From: an uncultured Eubacteriales bacterium
Lineage (GTDB): Bacteria > Bacillota > Clostridia > Oscillospirales > Oscillospiraceae
Length of the DNA: 9,615 nucleotides
Direction: 5' to 3'
NCBI GenBank assembly: GCA_900544945.1
Contig: UQXG01000091.1
Coordinates: 1-9,615 of the forward strand
Shown here: piece after piece, positions 7,057 to 9,615 of the stretch
Layout of the letters: each line of letters starts with the position of its first letter
Numbering within the stretch: position 1 is the stretch's first letter
Program-made: the position numbers and the translations under genes
The notes under the pieces: model-generated
What the model was told of the DNA's origin: nothing
Seen by the model: only the letters and a program-made list of their open reading frames with translations
Databases searched by the model: none

Positions 7057-7081
7057 CAGAGCCCCAAAAGGGGCTCTGGGA
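7054..7081 (-). repeat. Second intergenic hairpin directly after the BMP gene
   Basis: A perfect 12-bp stem pairs 7054-7065 with 7070-7081 (core CCCAGAGCCCC with GGGGCTCTGGG) around a 4-base loop, AAAA on the plus strand and UUUU in the operon transcript. It starts ten bases after the lipoprotein stop codon. No T-tract follows on the minus strand, so it looks like a 3'-end protecting or attenuating hairpin. It shares about three bases with the base of the neighbouring long stem, so the two may compete slightly. Confidence 0.8.
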
Positions 7082-7090
7082 TATTGGTTT

Positions 7091-8353
7091 TTAGAATGCG
7101 GTATCCAGCAGGTTGATGCCGTCGATCTTCAGATCGAAGTAAGGAGCGGAACGCTTGACGGACTCCTGGAAAGCACCGTTCTCCACAACCTCAGTGTCGG
7201 GGGTGTAGTCAGGATCGGTGTCCACGTCAGCCATGTAGGAATCCACGGCCTTGCCGTCCACGGTGAAGGTGGTGGTGTCGAAGACCTTCGCGGAGCCGTC
7301 CTCAATGGCGGCCTTGACCTCCTCCAGCTTGGCGGCGGTGCCCTCGGCGCAGGCGGCCTCGTTGATGTCGGTCAGCACAACGGAGCCGGTCTCGATGGTG
7401 CCGGTCCAGTCGGGAGCAATGGCCTCGCCGTTCTTGACGCAGTTCACAACGTACTCATAGTAGGGAGCCCAGTTGATCCGGGAGGACACCAGGAAGGTGT
7501 TGGGGCAGGCGGAAACGGTGGAACCGTTGTAGGAAACGTTGGGCACACCGGCGGTCTCGCAGGCAGTGGGGGCGCCCATGGAATCGGCGTGCTGGGAAAT
7601 CAGCTTGCAGCCGTTGGCGATCAGCTTGTTTGCGCCTTCCTTCTCGGCGGTCTCATCGTACCAGGAGCCGGTGAAGGTCACGTCCATGGTCACGGTGGGG
7701 CAGACGGACTTGGCACCCAGGTAGAAGCTGGTGTAGCCGGAAACCACCTCGGCGTAGGTGAAAGCGCCCACATAGCCCATCTTGGCCTCGTCGGCGGTGA
7801 ACTCACCGTTGGCGATCATCTCGTTGAGCTTCAGGCCGGCAACCACGCCAGCCAGGTAACGACCCTCGTAGATGGCGGCGAAGGCGTTGTGGTAGTTGCT
7901 CAGGCCCTCGGTGTGAGCCTTGGTGCCGGTGGAGTGGCAGAACTGCACATCGGGGAATTCCTTGGCAGCCTGAATCACATAATCCTCATGGCCGAAGGAG
8001 TCGGCGAAGATGATGTTGCAGCCGGCATCGGCCAGCTCGCAGGCGGCGTCATAGCACTCCTGACCCTCGGGGATGTTGGTGCGGAACATGTACTGATCTT
8101 CGGTCAGACCCAGGGCGGCAATGGCCTCCTTGGCGCCGTTCATGAAGTTCAGGTCGTAGGTGGAGTTCTCATCGTGCAGGAAGATGAAGCCCAGCTTCAC
8201 GTCGGCGACGGCGGCGGGAGCTTCCGTGCCTGCGGCGGCTTCGGTACCGGCAGCGGGAGCGTTGGTAGCGGCGGGAGCCTCGGTCTTACCGCCGCAGGCC
8301 ACCAGACCCAGCATCAGAACCAGAACCAGAGCCAGAGAAAGAATCTTTTTCAT
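7091..8353 (-). CDS. BMP family lipoprotein, nucleoside-binding (NupN/TmpC-like)
   Basis: The 420-residue precursor has a lipoprotein signal: Lys-Lys at 2-3, a hydrophobic core, and lipobox LVAC ending at Cys20, which should be lipidated and anchored in the membrane. Residues about 21-50 are a low-complexity Ala/Thr/Glu/Pro/Gly linker holding the binding domain off the surface. The BMP (Bmp/Med-type periplasmic-binding) domain starts near 51 (VKLGFIFLHDENSTYDLNF) and ends with the family-typical SVKRSAPYFDLKIDGINLL near 400-416. BMP proteins of Bacillota bind nucleosides for import. The start ATG at 8353 has GGAGG eleven bases upstream. It is the first gene of the operon, behind a near-consensus promoter and a structured leader. 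The binding domain resembles NupN and TmpC; the exact nucleoside is not shown. Confidence 0.94.
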   Translation of the reverse strand: MKKILSLALVLVLMLGLVACGGKTEAPAATNAPAAGTEAAAGTEAPAAVADVKLGFIFLHDENSTYDLNFMNGAKEAIAALGLTEDQYMFRTNIPEGQECYDAACELADAGCNIIFADSFGHEDYVIQAAKEFPDVQFCHSTGTKAHTEGLSNYHNAFAAIYEGRYLAGVVAGLKLNEMIANGEFTADEAKMGYVGAFTYAEVVSGYTSFYLGAKSVCPTVTMDVTFTGSWYDETAEKEGANKLIANGCKLISQHADSMGAPTACETAGVPNVSYNGSTVSACPNTFLVSSRINWAPYYEYVVNCVKNGEAIAPDWTGTIETGSVVLTDINEAACAEGTAAKLEEVKAAIEDGSAKVFDTTTFTVDGKAVDSYMADVDTDPDYTPDTEVVENGAFQESVKRSAPYFDLKIDGINLLDTAF

Positions 8354-8393
8354 GTTTCTTGTTTCCTCCTAAAATAGATGTGTATTTTCATTC

Positions 8394-8447
8394 GTTGCCC
8401 CCCGCGGGGCAACCACTTCTATCCGCAGCGGCCTCCGGAATCCCGGA
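8394..8447 (-). promoter_or_regulatory. Structured 5' leader of the BMP operon
   Basis: The predicted leader is about 105 bases. It holds a perfect 8-bp stem with a 4-base loop (GTTGCCCC at 8394-8401 with GGGGCAAC at 8406-8413). Just before it in the transcript is a smaller TCCGG/CCGGA hairpin (8434-8447) that may be enclosed by a short outer stem. Neither is followed by a T-run. I see no purine-riboswitch core. It could protect the mRNA 5' end or be an unassigned regulatory element; only the hairpins themselves are certain. Confidence 0.5.
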
Positions 8448-8465
8448 AAAGCGGCTACAAGAAGC

Positions 8466-8494
8466 ATGTTAGTTCAAAATTCATTTTTTGTCAA
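8466..8494 (-). promoter_or_regulatory. Promoter of the nucleoside ABC operon
   Basis: On the minus strand a consensus -35 TTGACA is at 8489-8494. An exact 17-base spacer follows, then -10 TAACAT (4 of 6) at 8466-8471. An A-rich stretch lies further upstream (around 8516-8530) and could act as an UP element. The predicted start is near 8459, giving a leader of about 105 bases. Confidence 0.82.
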
Positions 8495-8618
8495 CACAGC
8501 CTAAATCAATTCGACGTTTTTTTCCCTTTTACACAAAAAGCCACAGGATTTTACAAAAATTTTAGCCATTATCCGGATGCTCTGTTTTCGTACATTCTTT
8601 GGCCTGCAAGTCTTTTTG
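8495..8618 (-). other. AT-rich spacer between the deformylase-like gene and the ABC operon promoter
   Basis: This stretch is much more AT-rich than the genes on either side and holds no convincing ORF. I find no good intrinsic terminator for the deformylase-like gene, only weak A/T-rich pairings around 8543-8565. Read-through into the BMP operon is therefore possible, or termination here may be rho-dependent. Confidence 0.5.
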
Positions 8619-9032
8619 CTATATGAGAATTCCGTTGCAGTGGTCGATTTCGTGCTGGATGATCTGGGCTGTCCAGCCGGTGAAGGTTTTCAGCCTTACC
8701 TGAAAATCCGGCGTTTCGTAGCGCACCTTGATTTTCTCGAATCGTTTGGTTTTCCGGGGACCGCCCAGTAGGGATAAGCACCCTTCCTCCGTCTCATACT
8801 CCCCTGCCGCCTTCACGATCTCCGGGTTCAGCATCAGCTGATAGGTTCCCTGGTTGTCAAAGGCGATGACGCGCACGCAGTGGCCGATCATGTTCGCCGC
8901 CATGCCCACGCAGGTATCCTTGTAAGCCGTCAAGGTGTCCAGCAAGTCCTGGGCAATCTGTAAATCCGCTTTTGTGGCAGTTTCGCTTTTCCTGCCCAGA
9001 AATAACGGGTCGTGCATCAGTTCTCTTACCAT
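8619..9032 (-). CDS. Peptide deformylase family protein, short variant lacking the motif-1 glutamine
   Basis: The 137-residue protein is short for a deformylase (often 150-190). Motif 2 (EGCLS, 83-87, metal ligand Cys85) and motif 3 (QHEIDH, 126-131, ligands His127 and His131, catalytic Glu128) are intact. Motif 1 reads CVGMAANMIG (41-50): the usual GxGxAAxQ glutamine is Met48 and its first glycine is Cys41. That glutamine helps stabilise the transition state in true deformylases, so activity on N-formyl-methionine is doubtful. Short def-like proteins of this kind occur in Clostridia and other Bacillota and are usually annotated as peptide deformylase. The start ATG at 9030-9032 has AAGGAG seven bases upstream; the open frame before it contains the promoter and is not coding. 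It appears to be transcribed alone. Confidence 0.88.
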   Translation of the reverse strand: MVRELMHDPLFLGRKSETATKADLQIAQDLLDTLTAYKDTCVGMAANMIGHCVRVIAFDNQGTYQLMLNPEIVKAAGEYETEEGCLSLLGGPRKTKRFEKIKVRYETPDFQVRLKTFTGWTAQIIQHEIDHCNGILI

Positions 9033-9060
9033 CTTTTTACTCCTTACGCCGTTTTTCCCT

Positions 9061-9089
9061 ATTTTACCACGGAAAAATCCCGGACGCAA
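9061..9089 (-). promoter_or_regulatory. Extended -10 promoter of the deformylase-like gene
   Basis: On the minus strand the -10 TAAAAT (5 of 6) is at 9061-9066, preceded by TGG, an extended -10 element. The -35 is TTGCGT (3 of 6, TTG intact) at 9084-9089, with a 17-base spacer. Transcription should start about 20 bases before the ATG. The -35 begins three bases after the T-run of the upstream terminator. Confidence 0.75.
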
Positions 9090-9091
9090 GG

Positions 9092-9118
9092 AAAAAGCCC
9101 GGCCACCAGCCAGGCTTT
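9092..9118 (-). terminator. Intrinsic terminator upstream of the deformylase-like gene
   Basis: On the minus strand a 10-bp stem with one G-U pair joins AAAGCCTGGC (9109-9118) to GCCGGGCTTT (9094-9103) around a 5-base loop. The last three T of the stem run on to five T in all (9092-9096). It would insulate the deformylase-like gene from transcription arriving from the right. The nearest gene it could serve is the partial one ending at 9243, about 125 bases away. Confidence 0.75.
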
Positions 9119-9209
9119 CTATCGAAAATCGCTTTCGGGGGAACGAAAACACAACGGTATCCCAGAAACCAAGGGGATTGATTTCGGATTTTGAAAGCGG
9201 AGTAGCGCA
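9119..9209 (-). other. Unassigned 90-base segment between two minus-strand hairpins
   Basis: No ORF with a ribosome binding site is visible. A short stem, CGAAA with TTTCG, is the only structure seen. The segment is either 3' untranslated sequence of the partial gene or a small separate transcript; I cannot tell which. Confidence 0.3.
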
Positions 9210-9234
9210 AAGCCGGGAGCTGTGCTCCCGGCTT
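9210..9234 (-). terminator. Strong hairpin after the partial right-edge gene, probable terminator
   Basis: A perfect 11-bp stem pairs AAGCCGGGAGC (9210-9220) with GCTCCCGGCTT (9224-9234) around a 3-base loop. It starts eight bases after the stop of the partial gene. On the minus strand only TTT follows before GCGC, so the T-tract is poor. It may need the second terminator at 9092-9118 to finish the job. Confidence 0.6.
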
Positions 9235-9242
9235 CTGTGGTA

Positions 9243-9615
9243 TTACTTTGTATCCTCCTGTTTTTTCAGGCCCACAACATTCTCAAAGAACTTTTTAATG
9301 CCAGATTCTCTTCTAAATAGATATATTTTGTCCACTTCTTTGTTCCCTGTAACAATTGCTTTGTAATCGCAGTTGGTATCGGCTTCAAATTCTGCCAGTC
9401 TGCTGGTTTCTATACAGTATTTGCCACTCCCTATGCCAACAGCAGAATGCCACCCTGCGTATATTTCAGGATGAATAAAGCATTTGACAACAAAGGGAAC
9501 GCCGCTGCGTATCTGCTTGCTATCCTTTTGAGTAAGGACTGCGACTGCATTATTATTCTGATAATCTGCTGTACACTTTTTGTTTCCGACTTTGTAGCAC
9601 AACAGCGTGTCAATT
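9243..9615 (-). CDS. Hypothetical protein, partial (start beyond the right edge)
   Basis: The frame is open from the right edge of the window to a TAA at 9243-9245, giving at least 124 residues of C-terminal part. An apparent TTG start at 9600-9602 has no ribosome binding site, and the frame continues upstream to the edge, so the true start is outside. I do not recognise the family. The visible part is mixed hydrophilic, rich in Lys, Asn and Glu, with no membrane segment, a WHSAVGIGSGKY stretch in the middle and a charged tail (KKFFENVVGLKKQEDTK). Base composition is clearly more AT-rich than the other genes, with many A/T third positions, which suggests recent acquisition. It is followed by a strong hairpin. 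Confidence 0.6.
   Translation of the reverse strand, partial: IDTLLCYKVGNKKCTADYQNNNAVAVLTQKDSKQIRSGVPFVVKCFIHPEIYAGWHSAVGIGSGKYCIETSRLAEFEADTNCDYKAIVTGNKEVDKIYLFRRESGIKKFFENVVGLKKQEDTK

Noticed and set aside
6999..7081. Intergenic hairpins read as ordinary rho-independent terminators
   Set aside because: No T-tract follows either stem on the minus strand, and the plus strand carries no gene here to terminate.
6983..8377. A 464-codon plus-strand open frame antisense to the BMP lipoprotein gene
   Set aside because: The translation is Gly/Val/His-rich low-complexity sequence with no domain. It is explained by the GC-rich codon bias of the lipoprotein gene, which has a clear signal peptide, ribosome binding site and family match.
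8354..8465. Purine riboswitch in the BMP operon leader
   Set aside because: Expected because of the likely substrate, but neither the conserved core nor a terminator/antiterminator pair is visible.
9033..9152. Forty-residue N-terminal extension of the deformylase-like protein
   Set aside because: The region holds the promoter and an upstream terminator, and AAGGAG is correctly placed for the ATG at 9030-9032.

Overview
The window looks like chromosome from a moderately GC-rich Gram-positive anaerobe of the Clostridia, most likely a gut Oscillospiraceae-type organism. This is inferred from strong AGGAGG-type ribosome binding sites, a Bacillota-type BMP nucleoside transporter operon with an Ala/Thr/Pro/Glu-rich lipoprotein linker, and a short Clostridia-style peptide-deformylase-like protein. 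Genus cannot be fixed from the sequence. There is no sign of phage, insertion sequence, CRISPR, tRNA or rRNA.

Layout. (1) 65-1177, plus strand: a promoter, then the overlapping pair azlC-azlD (a branched-chain amino acid exporter of the AzlCD type) and a strong intrinsic terminator. (2) 1176-3308, minus strand: an M24 metallopeptidase (Xaa-Pro aminopeptidase/dipeptidase type) followed by an AEC-family permease, which converges on azlD. (3) 3297-8494, minus strand: a four-gene nucleoside-type ABC transporter operon. Its order is BMP lipoprotein, double-NBD ATPase, permease P, permease Q, the same content as Bacillus subtilis NupNOPQ. A good promoter drives it and a strong terminator closes it. 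Two strong hairpins sit between the lipoprotein and ATPase genes. (4) 8619-9118, minus strand: a peptide-deformylase-like gene with its own extended -10 promoter, placed directly behind a terminator. (5) 9210-9615, minus strand: the 3' part of an AT-rich, unrecognised gene that runs off the right edge and is followed by a strong hairpin.

How the genes work together. The ABC operon should make one importer: a surface lipoprotein captures a nucleoside, two different permeases form the channel, and one fused ATPase drives uptake. The AzlCD pair, the AEC permease and the M24 peptidase suggest nearby amino-acid and peptide turnover, but they are separate transcription units and no direct link is shown.

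I found no clearly new multi-gene system. The points most worth a second look are the twin hairpins inside the ABC operon, the missing motif-1 glutamine in the deformylase-like protein, the promoter for the M24 gene built into the terminator of the operon before it, and the compositionally odd partial gene at the right edge. Long open frames antisense to the ABC and peptidase genes are treated as shadows of GC-rich coding sequence.
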